Origin: Variovorax paradoxus
Lineage (GTDB): Bacteria > Pseudomonadota > Gammaproteobacteria > Burkholderiales > Burkholderiaceae_C
Length of the DNA stretch: 64,000 bases
Reading direction: 5' to 3'
Assembly (NCBI RefSeq): GCF_029919115.1
Contig: NZ_CP123990.1
Coordinates: forward strand, 2,976,001 to 3,040,000
Shown: in pieces, positions 55,013 to 62,996 of the stretch
Layout of the letters: each line of letters begins with the position of its first letter
Numbering within the stretch: position 1 is the stretch's first letter
Program-made: the position numbers and the translations under genes
Notes under the pieces: generated by a model
What the model saw: the letters and a program-made list of their open reading frames with translations, nothing else
The model's database searches: none
What the model was told of the DNA's origin: nothing

Positions 55013-56239
55013 TCAGGCCAGCAGGTCGCTCAGCGTGCGCGCAATCACCTTGGTGGCGCGGCGCAGGTCTTCGAGCACCACGCGTTCATCGCTGCGCTTG
55101 GCATGCGATTCGAGCACCGTGCGCGGGCCGGCGCCGTAGATCACGCCCGGAATGCCTGCCTCGCCATAAAGGCGCACGTCGGTGTAGAGGGGCGTGCCCA
55201 TGGCCTTGATCGGCTCGCCGAACACGTCCTGGCCATGCTTCTGGATCGCATCGACCAGCGGCTTGTTGCCCGCGAGCGGCTTCATCGAGTTGGCGAGCAG
55301 CAGGCGCTTGATCTCGACCGTGATGCCGGTGCTCTCCGCGGCCGCATCCGCAATCACCTTGCGGATCGTGGCTTCGACCTCGACCGGGTTCTCTTCGGGG
55401 ATCATGCGGCGGTCGAGCTTGAACACCACCTTGCCTGGCACCACGTTGGTGTTGGTGCCGCCTTCGATGCGCCCCACGTTGAGGTATGGGTGCGTGATGC
55501 CCTCGACCTTCGACGTCACCTGCTGGTAGAGCGTGTTCTGCGCGTAGAGCGCATTGAGGATCTTCACCGCGCCCTGCAGCGCATCGACGCCGGTGGTCGG
55601 AATGGCCGCATGGGCCATCTTGCCGTGCACCGTCACTTCCATCTGCAGGCAGCCGTTGTGGGCGGTGACCACTTCGTAGCTGAAGCCGGCCGCGATCATC
55701 AGGTCGGGCTTGGTAAGCCCCTGCTTGAGCAGCCAGCCCGGGCCGAGGATGCCGCCGAACTCTTCGTCGTAGGTGAAGTGCAGTTCCACGCTGCCCTTGG
55801 TCGGCTTGGCCACGGCTTCGAGCGCGCGCAGCGCGAAGGTAAAGCTCGCGAAGTCGCTCTTGCTCACGGCGGCCGCGCGGCCGTAAAGGCTGCCGTCGGC
55901 AATTTCGCCGCCGTACGGGTCGTGCGTCCAGCCTTCGCCGGGCGGCACCACGTCGCCATGTGCATTGAGGGCCACGGTGCGGCCGCCGGCGCCGTAGGGG
56001 CGGCGAACGATCAGGTTGGTGATCGACTCGAGGCCATAGTCCTTCACCTCTTGCTCCGGCACGGCGTGCTTCTCGGCGTCCAGGCCGAAGCCCCTCAGCA
56101 GCTCGGCCGTGCGCTCGGCGTGCGGCGCGTTGTTGCCGGGCGGGGTGTCGGTGGGCACGCGCACCAGTTGCTGCAGGAACTGCACTTCCTCGTCGAAGTG
56201 CGCGTCGATCCAGGCGTCGAGCTTGGCGTAGTCGGTCAT
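55013..56239 (-). CDS. M20-family amidohydrolase (ArgE/DapE-like)
   Basis: A 408-residue zinc-dependent M20 hydrolase. The first metal ligands are in NAHGDVVPPGE, the general base in YDEEFGG, and the later histidine in LESHAKRSDE. The bridging aspartate region is unusual, RAAAVSKSDF rather than the common GRGxxDMKG. It is 11 bases downstream of the uraD-allC gene in the purine operon, so it should act on a purine catabolite; ureidoglycolate or a related N-carbamoyl compound is my inference, as no other ureidoglycolate enzyme is seen. The ATG at 56239 is fixed by the operon spacing. Confidence 0.8.
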   Translation of the reverse strand: MTDYAKLDAWIDAHFDEEVQFLQQLVRVPTDTPPGNNAPHAERTAELLRGFGLDAEKHAVPEQEVKDYGLESITNLIVRRPYGAGGRTVALNAHGDVVPPGEGWTHDPYGGEIADGSLYGRAAAVSKSDFASFTFALRALEAVAKPTKGSVELHFTYDEEFGGILGPGWLLKQGLTKPDLMIAAGFSYEVVTAHNGCLQMEVTVHGKMAHAAIPTTGVDALQGAVKILNALYAQNTLYQQVTSKVEGITHPYLNVGRIEGGTNTNVVPGKVVFKLDRRMIPEENPVEVEATIRKVIADAAAESTGITVEIKRLLLANSMKPLAGNKPLVDAIQKHGQDVFGEPIKAMGTPLYTDVRLYGEAGIPGVIYGAGPRTVLESHAKRSDERVVLEDLRRATKVIARTLSDLLA

Positions 56240-56250
56240 GTCTTTTCTTT

Positions 56251-58029
56251 TCAGTGAGCTTGTTCGGTGGCGAGGTCGTTCAGCAGATGCTGGAAGGCTT
56301 CGACCGCTAGCTGAATGTCGTCGTTGGTGCTCGATTCGAGCGGGTTGTGGCTGATGCCCGAGTTGATGCCGCGCACGAAGAGCATGGCCTGCGGCATCAC
56401 CTCGTGCAGCTTCATTGCGTCGTGGCCCGCGCCGCTGGGCATGCGGAAGAGCGGAATGCCGAGGGCATCGACCGCCCTCTCCCAGCGCTGTTGCCAAGCG
56501 GGTGCGCTCGGTGCGGCGGAGGCCCGCATGCTTTCCTCGATTTCGTAGCGCACGCCGCGGCGTGCGCAGATGGCCTTGAGTTCGGCCAGCACATCGTCGG
56601 TCAGCGCATCGCGCTGCGCATTGTTCGGCGCGCGCATGTCGAGGCTGAACTTGCAGAGCCCCGGCACCACGTTGATCGAACCGCTGGGCACTTCGAGCAT
56701 GCCCACGGTGCCGACCGAATCTCCGTCCTTTGCGGCGCGCTGCTCGGTGTAGAGAATGAGTTCGGCTACCGCGGCGGCCGCGTCGCGGCGGCGGTCCATG
56801 GGCGTGGTGCCCGCGTGGCTCGCCGTGCCGATGATCTCGCCCACGTAGCGCACGCCGCCGTTGATGGCCGTGACGATGCCCAGCGGCAGGTCGAGCTCGG
56901 TGAGCACCGGGCCTTGCTCGATGTGCACTTCGACAAAGCCGAGGTATCGCGCCGGGTCGCGCTGGATCTTCGGAATGTCGGCTTCGTCCAGGCCCGCGTG
57001 CTTCATGGCTTCGCGCATGGTGATGCCGTCGGCGTCCTTCTGGTCGAGCCAGCGCGGATCGAAGTGGCCGATGAGCGCGCCCGATCCCAGGAAGGTGGCC
57101 TTGTACCGCTGGCCTTCTTCCTCCGCAAAGCCAACCACCTCGAAGGCGAAGGGCAGGCGCCTGCCCTGGCGCTTGAGTTCGCGCACGCAGGCCATCGGCA
57201 CGAAGATGCCCAGGCGCCCGTCGTACTTGCCGCCGTTGCGCACGGTGTCGTAGTGCGAGCCGGTGAGCAGGGTCTTGGAATCGGGCGTTGCGCCTTCGTA
57301 GCGGCCGACCACGTTGCCGACCGCATCGATGTGCACGGAGTCGAAGCCGCAATCGCGCATCCAGCTCGAAATCTGCTGCGCGCAGGCGCGGTGCGCATCG
57401 GTCAGGTAGGTCACGGTGAGCTGGCCTTTTTCGGCGTAGCCCGGGTCGGTGTGCGCCGAGAGTGCTTCGTGCCAGTCCCACACGTCGTTGCCAAGCGAGA
57501 TGTCGGCGCCGAACTTGTCGTCCAGGCGGATCTCGGCAATGCGGTGAATGTTGCGCAGCGCTTCGCCGAGCTCGAATTCAGGGTGGTTGAACAACCGGCG
57601 CTCGAAGGTGTCGATGATCTCGCGCTTCGAAAGACCCGTGCCGCGCGGCCCGCGCACCGCAAGAATGAAGGGAAAGCCGAATTTCGCGTTGTAGTCGGCA
57701 TTGAGCTTCTGGATCTTTGCGAACTCTTCGGGCGTGCAGTCGGTCAGGCCGGCCTTGCTCTGCTCGTTGGTCGATTCGGCCGTGAGCGTCTTGCTGACCA
57801 TGGCCTTGCCCGCAAGCTCGGGGTGGGCGCGAATGAGGCCGATCTTTTCGTCGCCCGACGAAGCGGCCAATGCCTGCACCAGCGCATGCTTCAGGTGCGC
57901 GAGCGAGCGGAAGGGGCGCGCGGCGAGCGCGCGTTGCGCAATCCAGGGCGAATGCTCGTAGATGCCGTCGAGCAGGGCCACGGCATCGGCCGGTACGGCC
58001 GCGTTGAGTTGGGCAATGGTGAGGCTCAT
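56251..58029 (-). CDS. Fusion of OHCU decarboxylase (UraD) and allantoate amidohydrolase (AllC)
   Basis: A 592-residue two-domain enzyme. Residues 1-170 are UraD, with the catalytic His69 in LIRAHPELAG and FGFPFILAVRGPRG, which decarboxylates OHCU to S-allantoin. Residues about 180-592 are an AllC/HpxK-type M20 amidohydrolase: GSHYDTVRNGGKYDG, FAEEEGQRYKATFLGS and VEVHIEQGPVL, which releases ammonia from allantoate. PuuE, the enzyme that acts between these two steps, is encoded two bases upstream. The fusion would keep a pathway start and end product handler in equal amounts. The ATG at 58029 is the natural UraD start (MSLTIAQLNA). Confidence 0.92.
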   Translation of the reverse strand: MSLTIAQLNAAVPADAVALLDGIYEHSPWIAQRALAARPFRSLAHLKHALVQALAASSGDEKIGLIRAHPELAGKAMVSKTLTAESTNEQSKAGLTDCTPEEFAKIQKLNADYNAKFGFPFILAVRGPRGTGLSKREIIDTFERRLFNHPEFELGEALRNIHRIAEIRLDDKFGADISLGNDVWDWHEALSAHTDPGYAEKGQLTVTYLTDAHRACAQQISSWMRDCGFDSVHIDAVGNVVGRYEGATPDSKTLLTGSHYDTVRNGGKYDGRLGIFVPMACVRELKRQGRRLPFAFEVVGFAEEEGQRYKATFLGSGALIGHFDPRWLDQKDADGITMREAMKHAGLDEADIPKIQRDPARYLGFVEVHIEQGPVLTELDLPLGIVTAINGGVRYVGEIIGTASHAGTTPMDRRRDAAAAVAELILYTEQRAAKDGDSVGTVGMLEVPSGSINVVPGLCKFSLDMRAPNNAQRDALTDDVLAELKAICARRGVRYEIEESMRASAAPSAPAWQQRWERAVDALGIPLFRMPSGAGHDAMKLHEVMPQAMLFVRGINSGISHNPLESSTNDDIQLAVEAFQHLLNDLATEQAH

Positions 58030-58031
58030 GG

Positions 58032-58997
58032 TCAGCTTCCTGAGGCGGCAGATTCGAAGGGATGCGCCTGCTTCCAGTGCCGCGCGATGTCCACGCGCCG
58101 GCAGACCCACACGCGGTCGTGCTGGCCGATGTGGTCGAGAAAGCGCTGCAGCGCGGTAATGCGGCCGGGCCGCCCGAGCAGCCGGCAGTGCATGCCGATG
58201 CTCATCATCTTGGGGCTGTTGTCGCCGGCGGGGTCGCCTTCGGCATAGAGGGCGTCGAACGTGTCCTTCATGTACTGGAAGAACGGATCGGCATGCGAGT
58301 AGCCCTGCGGCAGCGCGAAGCGCATGTCGTTGCAGTCAAGCGTGTAGGGCACGATGAGCTGCGGCACCACCGTGCCGTCGGTCTTTTGCACCTTCATCCA
58401 GAAGGGCAGGTCGTCGCCGTAGTAGTCGCTGTCGTATTCGAAGCCGCCGTAGTCGGCCACCAGTCGGCGGGTGCGCGGGCTGTCGCGGCCGGTGTACCAG
58501 CCGAGCGCGCGCTCGCCGGTGAGCTTTTCGATGGCTTCCATGCCCAGGCGCATGTGCTCGCGCTCGGTGGCTTCGTCCAGGTTCTGGTAGTGAATCCAGC
58601 GCCAGCCGTGGCAGGCGATTTCATGGCCGAGTTCCTTGAAGGCGGCGGTGAGCTCGGGGTAGCGCTCGAGCGCCATGCCCACGCCGAACACGGTGAGTGG
58701 CAGGCCGCGCTTTTCGAACTCGCGCAGGATGCGCCACACGCCGGCGCGCGAGCCGTACTCGTAGATGCCTTCCATGCTGATGTGTCGGTCCGGAAAGCTC
58801 GCCGGGTTGAACATCTCGGAAAGGAACTGCTCGGAGCCCGCGTCGCCGTGCAGCGTGGCGTTCTCGCCGCCCTCTTCATAGTTGAGGACGAACTGCACCG
58901 CAATGCGCGCGCCGCCGGGCCACTGGGCATGCGGCGGGTTGCGGCCGTAGCCGACGAGGTCGCGCGGGTAGGGCAGGGTAGTGTCGTAGACGGTCAT
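58032..58997 (-). CDS. puuE: Cofactor-independent allantoinase PuuE
   Basis: A 321-residue polysaccharide-deacetylase-fold enzyme that hydrolyses allantoin to allantoate without metal. It starts TVYDTTLPYPRDLVGYGRNPP and carries the family blocks NYEEGGEN, HGDAGSE, IACHGWRWIHYQ and GWYTGRDSPRTRRL. Length is normal for PuuE. It is flanked by a GntR gene seven bases upstream and uraD-allC two bases downstream, all on the same strand. The start is placed at 58997 (MTVYDTTL); a further ATG at 59018 overlaps the GntR stop region. Confidence 0.94.
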   Translation of the reverse strand: MTVYDTTLPYPRDLVGYGRNPPHAQWPGGARIAVQFVLNYEEGGENATLHGDAGSEQFLSEMFNPASFPDRHISMEGIYEYGSRAGVWRILREFEKRGLPLTVFGVGMALERYPELTAAFKELGHEIACHGWRWIHYQNLDEATEREHMRLGMEAIEKLTGERALGWYTGRDSPRTRRLVADYGGFEYDSDYYGDDLPFWMKVQKTDGTVVPQLIVPYTLDCNDMRFALPQGYSHADPFFQYMKDTFDALYAEGDPAGDNSPKMMSIGMHCRLLGRPGRITALQRFLDHIGQHDRVWVCRRVDIARHWKQAHPFESAASGS

Positions 58998-59004
58998 GGA
59001 ATGT

Positions 59005-59679
59005 TCAGGACAGTGCAAGCGAGATGTCGTTGGTCGGAACCTTGCGGTCGAACGTGAGGTTGGCCTCGACGTGTTCCAGGTGTTCGGTCATGAGGCGCAC
59101 GGCGCGCTCCTCGTCGCGGGCGGCCAGCGCCTTCACGATGTCGGCGTGCTCGTCGTTGGAGTGCTCGGCCGCGCTCGTGCTTTGGTACATGAGCGTGATG
59201 AGCGCGCAGCGCGAGATCAGCTCGCCCAGAATTTGCGCCAGCACCTGGTTGCCCATGAGCTCGGCCATGCGCACGTGGAAGTCGCCCAGCAGCTCGGTGC
59301 GGCCCGAAATGTCTTCGCCCGAGACGGCGGATTTTTCGAGCGCCACGTGTTCCTTCAGCGCCTTGATCTTCGCGGGCGTGACGGTGCGCACGAACTCGCG
59401 CGTCATCTCGGCCTCGAGCATGCGGCGTACCGCGAACACCTGGCGTGCCTCGTCGACAGCCGGTGCCGCCACGAAGGCGCCGCGCGCGGGCTCGAGGCGG
59501 ATGAGCTTGTTTTGCGACAGCTGGAACAGCGCCTGGCGCACCAGCGTGCGCGACACACCGAAATGGTCGGCCAGCTTTTGCTCGGCCAACTTGGTGCCGG
59601 GCTGCAGCCGGTGCTCGACGATTGCCTTGGTGAGCGCGTCGACGATCGAACGGGTGGTGGAGGACTCCATGTTTTTCAT
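59005..59679 (-). CDS. GntR-family (FCD) regulator of purine catabolism, paralog 2
   Basis: A 224-residue FadR-subfamily regulator. The winged helix is at residues 10-70 (LAEQKLADHFGVSRTLVRQALFQLSQNK), and the FCD domain has DFHVRMAELMGNQ and DEHADIVKALAARDEE. It is a close paralog of the regulator at 41256. It is the first gene of the leftward unit GntR-puuE-uraD/allC-M20 and is divergent from uraH; a TGTATACA site is 22 bases upstream, so it is probably autoregulated. Start at 59679 (MKNMESS); 59670 is also possible. Confidence 0.9.
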   Translation of the reverse strand: MKNMESSTTRSIVDALTKAIVEHRLQPGTKLAEQKLADHFGVSRTLVRQALFQLSQNKLIRLEPARGAFVAAPAVDEARQVFAVRRMLEAEMTREFVRTVTPAKIKALKEHVALEKSAVSGEDISGRTELLGDFHVRMAELMGNQVLAQILGELISRCALITLMYQSTSAAEHSNDEHADIVKALAARDEERAVRLMTEHLEHVEANLTFDRKVPTNDISLALS

Positions 59680-59700
59680 GATAGACCCAAAGCCGGTAAC

Positions 59701-59708
59701 TGTATACA
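59701..59708. promoter_or_regulatory. GntR operator TGTATACA (GntR/uraH divergent promoter)
   Basis: TGTATACA within AACTGTATACACTTTTG, 22 bases before the GntR start and 67 bases before uraH. Its right flank, CACTTT, is shared with the copy at 61549 in front of puuD. Confidence 0.62.
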
Positions 59709-59774
59709 CTTTTGTCCACCGGAATTTCCCGCCCCGACCGGAGCCTCGTGGTTCCATCATTGAAGGAGAGCCCC

Positions 59775-60125
59775 ATGGGCCTGAGCACCCACGTACTCGA
59801 CACAATGCACGGCGGCCCCGCCGCCGGCATGGAGGTGGCGCTGTACACCACCCAAGGCGACGATGCGACGCTGGTGAAGCGTTTCACGCTCAATTCAGAC
59901 GGCCGCAGCGACGGGCCGCTCTACGACAACAACTCGCTCAAGGCCGGCACCTACCGGCTGGTGTTCGACGTGGCGGGTTACTTCAAGGCGCGCGGCGTGA
60001 AGCTGCCCGAGCCCAATTTCCTGAACAAGGTGTCGCTGGACTTCGGCGTGGCGCACACCGACCAGCACTACCACGTGCCGCTGCTCGTGAGCCCGTGGAG
60101 CTACTCCACCTACCGCGGCTCCTGA
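59775..60125 (+). CDS. uraH: 5-hydroxyisourate hydrolase (transthyretin-like)
   Basis: A 116-residue transthyretin-related protein that hydrolyses 5-hydroxyisourate to OHCU. The signatures LSTHVLDTMHGGPAAGM at the N-terminus and PLLVSPWSYSTYRGS at the C-terminus are diagnostic; YRGS separates it from vertebrate transthyretin. AAGGAG precedes the ATG at 59775. It is divergent from the GntR-puuE operon, sharing its TGTATACA operator, and works between PuuD and UraD. Confidence 0.96.
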   Translation: MGLSTHVLDTMHGGPAAGMEVALYTTQGDDATLVKRFTLNSDGRSDGPLYDNNSLKAGTYRLVFDVAGYFKARGVKLPEPNFLNKVSLDFGVAHTDQHYHVPLLVSPWSYSTYRGS

Positions 60126-60128
60126 GGG

Positions 60129-60632
60129 TCAGTCGCCTTGCAACTGCCCTTCGGTGAGCGTGTCGAGCTGGAAGCGCCCGCTCTTGTCCCACAGCCAGGT
60201 GTCGGTCCATGTGACGGCACCCAGGCGCGTGGCCGCAGGGAAAGGCGCGGCCTGCAGCACGAAGCGTTCGATCTCGGCGATGACCTCGGGCGCATGCTTG
60301 GGCGCGCGCATCCAGTGCAGCGACACCACCTTGCCGCCGGCATCGAGGTTGACCTGCAGCGTGCCGACGGCGTACAGCAGGGGCGGCAGCTGGCCGCTGT
60401 AGATGCGCGACCTGTGGGCTTCGTAGATGTGGCGTGCGGCATCGCGGCGGTACTCGCGTGCGGTGGCGGCATTCGATGCGCGGGGCGCGGCGCCGGCCCC
60501 GCCCCGATCGGTCTTGACGTCGCTCAGCTGTCCCGGAACGGTGCCGGTGCTCCCGCAGCCGGCAAGCCAGAGAGCGCAAGAAAGAACGGATGCCGCCAAG
60601 GCAAGGCGACGGGGCGTAAGCTGACGATTCAT
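60129..60632 (-). CDS. Lipoprotein with TonB C-terminal-like domain
   Basis: A 167-residue lipoprotein. The signal has a lipobox, LAGC, near residue 26, so it should be anchored by a lipidated cysteine. The mature part contains a TonB-C-like beta unit (GTLQVNLDAGGKVVSLHWMRAPKHAPEVIAEIERFVL). Such proteins are often called energy transducer-like. It overlaps no neighbour and lies between uraH (four bases) and xdhC, on the opposite strand to both; it may not belong to the purine regulon. Confidence 0.72.
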   Translation of the reverse strand: MNRQLTPRRLALAASVLSCALWLAGCGSTGTVPGQLSDVKTDRGGAGAAPRASNAATAREYRRDAARHIYEAHRSRIYSGQLPPLLYAVGTLQVNLDAGGKVVSLHWMRAPKHAPEVIAEIERFVLQAAPFPAATRLGAVTWTDTWLWDKSGRFQLDTLTEGQLQGD

Positions 60633-60685
60633 CGCCGGGTTTATACCGTGAGTCTCGTGCAACCCCGCAACCGAAGGTATCGGAA

Positions 60686-61492
60686 ATGAACGGCATGGTC
60701 GATCAACTGCTGGCGCGCCTTGCGCGCGAAGACGCGGTGCTGGTGCGCGTCGAATCGACCCAAGGATCGGCGCCGCGCGAAGCCGGCACATGGATGGCGG
60801 TGTGGGCCGAAGGGCTCACGGGCACCATCGGTGGCGGCCAGCTCGAGTTCCAGGCCACGCAAGAGGCGCGCGAACTGCTCGCGGGGCGGCGCACCATCGA
60901 CAACGTCGAGCGCTACCCGCTCGGCCCGAGCCTGGGCCAGTGCTGCGGCGGGGTGGTGTTTCTTTCGTACCGGCGCATCGCGGCCGCCGACGCGCCGGCG
61001 CTGCAGCGCGAGCTGGTCGCGCAGCTCAAGCCTGTGGCGCTGTTCGGCGGCGGCCATGTGGGCGCTGCGCTCGCGCGGCTGCTGGCCAGCCTGCCGTTCA
61101 CCGTACGCTGGATCGACAGCCGTGACGGCGTGTTCCCCGAGGCGCTGCCCGCGCAGATCGACACCGAGCACTCCGAGCCCGTGCAGGACGCCGTGGCCGC
61201 GCTCGCACCGGGCAGCCGCGTGCTGATCATGAGCTTCAGCCATGCCGAAGACCTGGACATCGTCATCGCCTGCCTCAAGCGCCTGCGCACGCACAACGAC
61301 CTGCCCTACATCGGCCTGATCGGCAGCAAGACCAAGTGGGCCACCTTCAGCCACCGGCTCGAGGCGCGGGGCTTCACGCCCGAAGAACTGGCGCGCATCA
61401 CCTGCCCCATCGGCGTGCCCGGCATCACCGGCAAGGAGCCGGAAGTGATTGCCGTGGCGGTGGCGGCACAGTTGTTGCAATCGCTGGGTTGA
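60686..61492 (+). CDS. xdhC: XdhC, xanthine dehydrogenase maturation factor
   Basis: A 268-residue XdhC, which binds sulfurated molybdenum cofactor and delivers it to xanthine dehydrogenase. The N-terminal XdhC/CoxI domain shows GSAPREAGTWM, GGGQLEFQA and LGQCCGGV, and the C-terminal Rossmann domain LFGGGHVGAALARLL. The structural genes xdhA and xdhB are not in the window. It is upstream of puuD on the same strand, 223 bases away. Confidence 0.93.
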   Translation: MNGMVDQLLARLAREDAVLVRVESTQGSAPREAGTWMAVWAEGLTGTIGGGQLEFQATQEARELLAGRRTIDNVERYPLGPSLGQCCGGVVFLSYRRIAAADAPALQRELVAQLKPVALFGGGHVGAALARLLASLPFTVRWIDSRDGVFPEALPAQIDTEHSEPVQDAVAALAPGSRVLIMSFSHAEDLDIVIACLKRLRTHNDLPYIGLIGSKTKWATFSHRLEARGFTPEELARITCPIGVPGITGKEPEVIAVAVAAQLLQSLG

Positions 61493-61548
61493 ACAGGGTT
61501 TTCCCGGCGGCGACGCCTTCAAAAAAGCAACCCGCCACTTGCCAAAAC

Positions 61549-61556
61549 TGTATACA
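61549..61556. promoter_or_regulatory. GntR operator TGTATACA (puuD)
   Basis: TGTATACA within AACTGTATACACTTTCG, 160 bases before the puuD start, in the xdhC-puuD gap. The long distance leaves room for a leader of roughly 120 bases containing a hairpin. Confidence 0.58.
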
Positions 61557-61662
61557 CTTTCGGTCCACAACAAGCCGCAGCGGAGCGAGGCCCATGTCAT
61601 GGAGCCTGCGTTCGCGGCACTTTCTCTGCTTACAGCGCCCGCAGTGGTGAGCAGGCTGAAGA

Positions 61663-61698
61663 AACCCCTTGGCGGCGTCCCCACGCGCCCAAGGGGTT
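61663..61698 (+). promoter_or_regulatory. Leader hairpin upstream of puuD
   Basis: AACCCCTTGG at 61663-61672 pairs perfectly with CCAAGGGGTT at 61689-61698, with a 16-base loop. It ends 17 bases before the puuD ATG, so it would fold close to the ribosome-binding site (GAGAGAG). It could act in translation control, transcript stability, or be a remnant of an intergenic repeat. Confidence 0.5.
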
Positions 61699-61715
61699 GA
61701 GAGAGAGCACCACAC

Positions 61716-62921
61716 ATGGAAAGTTACTACCTCGACTGGGCCAACCTGCTGCTGCGCTGGGTCCACGTCATTACCGCCATTGCCTGGATCGGCGCCTCCT
61801 TCTACTTCGTGATGCTGGACAACAGCCTCGAGAAGCCGCAGGACCAGGAATCGCTCGACAAGGGCGTGGGCGGCGAGCAGTGGGCGGTGCACGGCGGCGG
61901 CTTCTACAACATGCAGAAGTACGCGCTGGCGCCCAAGAAGCTGCCCGACCACCTGCATTGGTCGTACTGGGAGAGCTACAGCACATGGATCACGGGCTTT
62001 GCGCTCTTCACCATGTCGTACCTGTGGAACGCCAGCACCTACCTGATCGACAAGAGCAAGATGGACTGGCAGCCCGGCGCGGCCATCAGCGTGGCGCTGG
62101 CCTTCTTCGTGGTGTTCTGGATGGTCTACGACGGCATCTGCCAGGTCTTCGGGCGCCGCAAGCACGGCGACACCATCGTGGGCGTGTTGGTCGCGGTGTT
62201 CATTGCCTTTGCGACCTGGCTGGCTTGCCAGTGGTTCGCGGGCCGCGCGGCCTTTTTGCTGGTGGGCGCGATGATGGCCACCACGATGAGCGGCAACGTG
62301 TTCTTCTGGATCATTCCGGGCCAGCGCAAGAATGTGCAGGCACTGCGCGAAGGCCGGCCGGTCGATCCGGTGCACGGTCAGCGCGGCAAGCAGCGCAGCG
62401 TGCACAACACCTACTTCACGCTGCCGGTGTTGTTTGCCATGCTGAGCAACCACTACAGCTTTACCTACACACACAAGTACAACTGGATCGTGCTGCTGCT
62501 CATCATGCTGGGCGGTGCGGCCATCCGGCAGTTCTTCGTGGTGCGGCATCGCTTCAAGCTTGGCAACGCGGGCAACCCGCTGCCCTATGCGCTGATCGGC
62601 ATCGTGGTGCTGGGCCTGACCATCGTGTGGATGAAGCCCGAGCCGGCTGCGGCGCCCGCGGCTGCAGCAGCGGCCCCGGCCGTCGCATTCAAGGACGTGC
62701 AGAAGGTGCTCGAGCAGCGCTGCTTCATGTGCCACGGCGCCGCCGTGCAGATGAAGAACGTGCGCGTCGACACGCCCGACCAGGTGGCGGCGCATGCGCA
62801 GGCTATCTATCAGCAGGTGGTGGTCACCAAGATCATGCCGATGAACAACGCAACAGGCATCACCGATGAAGAGCGGGCGTTGATCGGCCGCTGGTTCCAG
62901 GCCGGCGCCAAGACGAACTAG
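61716..62921 (+). CDS. puuD: Membrane urate oxidase PuuD with C-terminal cytochrome c
   Basis: A 401-residue integral membrane protein that oxidises urate to 5-hydroxyisourate and passes electrons to the respiratory chain. About seven to eight helices make up the urate hydroxylase domain (MESYYLDWANLLLRWVHVITAIAWIG start). After an alanine-rich linker, a cytochrome c domain carries CFMCH at 336-340 and a candidate axial methionine in KIMPMNN. It is the first pathway enzyme encoded here, upstream of UraH. A TGTATACA operator and a leader hairpin precede it. Confidence 0.95.
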   Translation: MESYYLDWANLLLRWVHVITAIAWIGASFYFVMLDNSLEKPQDQESLDKGVGGEQWAVHGGGFYNMQKYALAPKKLPDHLHWSYWESYSTWITGFALFTMSYLWNASTYLIDKSKMDWQPGAAISVALAFFVVFWMVYDGICQVFGRRKHGDTIVGVLVAVFIAFATWLACQWFAGRAAFLLVGAMMATTMSGNVFFWIIPGQRKNVQALREGRPVDPVHGQRGKQRSVHNTYFTLPVLFAMLSNHYSFTYTHKYNWIVLLLIMLGGAAIRQFFVVRHRFKLGNAGNPLPYALIGIVVLGLTIVWMKPEPAAAPAAAAAAPAVAFKDVQKVLEQRCFMCHGAAVQMKNVRVDTPDQVAAHAQAIYQQVVVTKIMPMNNATGITDEERALIGRWFQAGAKTN

Positions 62922-62996
62922 ACGCGGGGATAGACCGCGGTCAAGAGAGCGGCGCGCCTTTCGCCGCACAATCGCCGGATGGAGACAACGCAAGCC

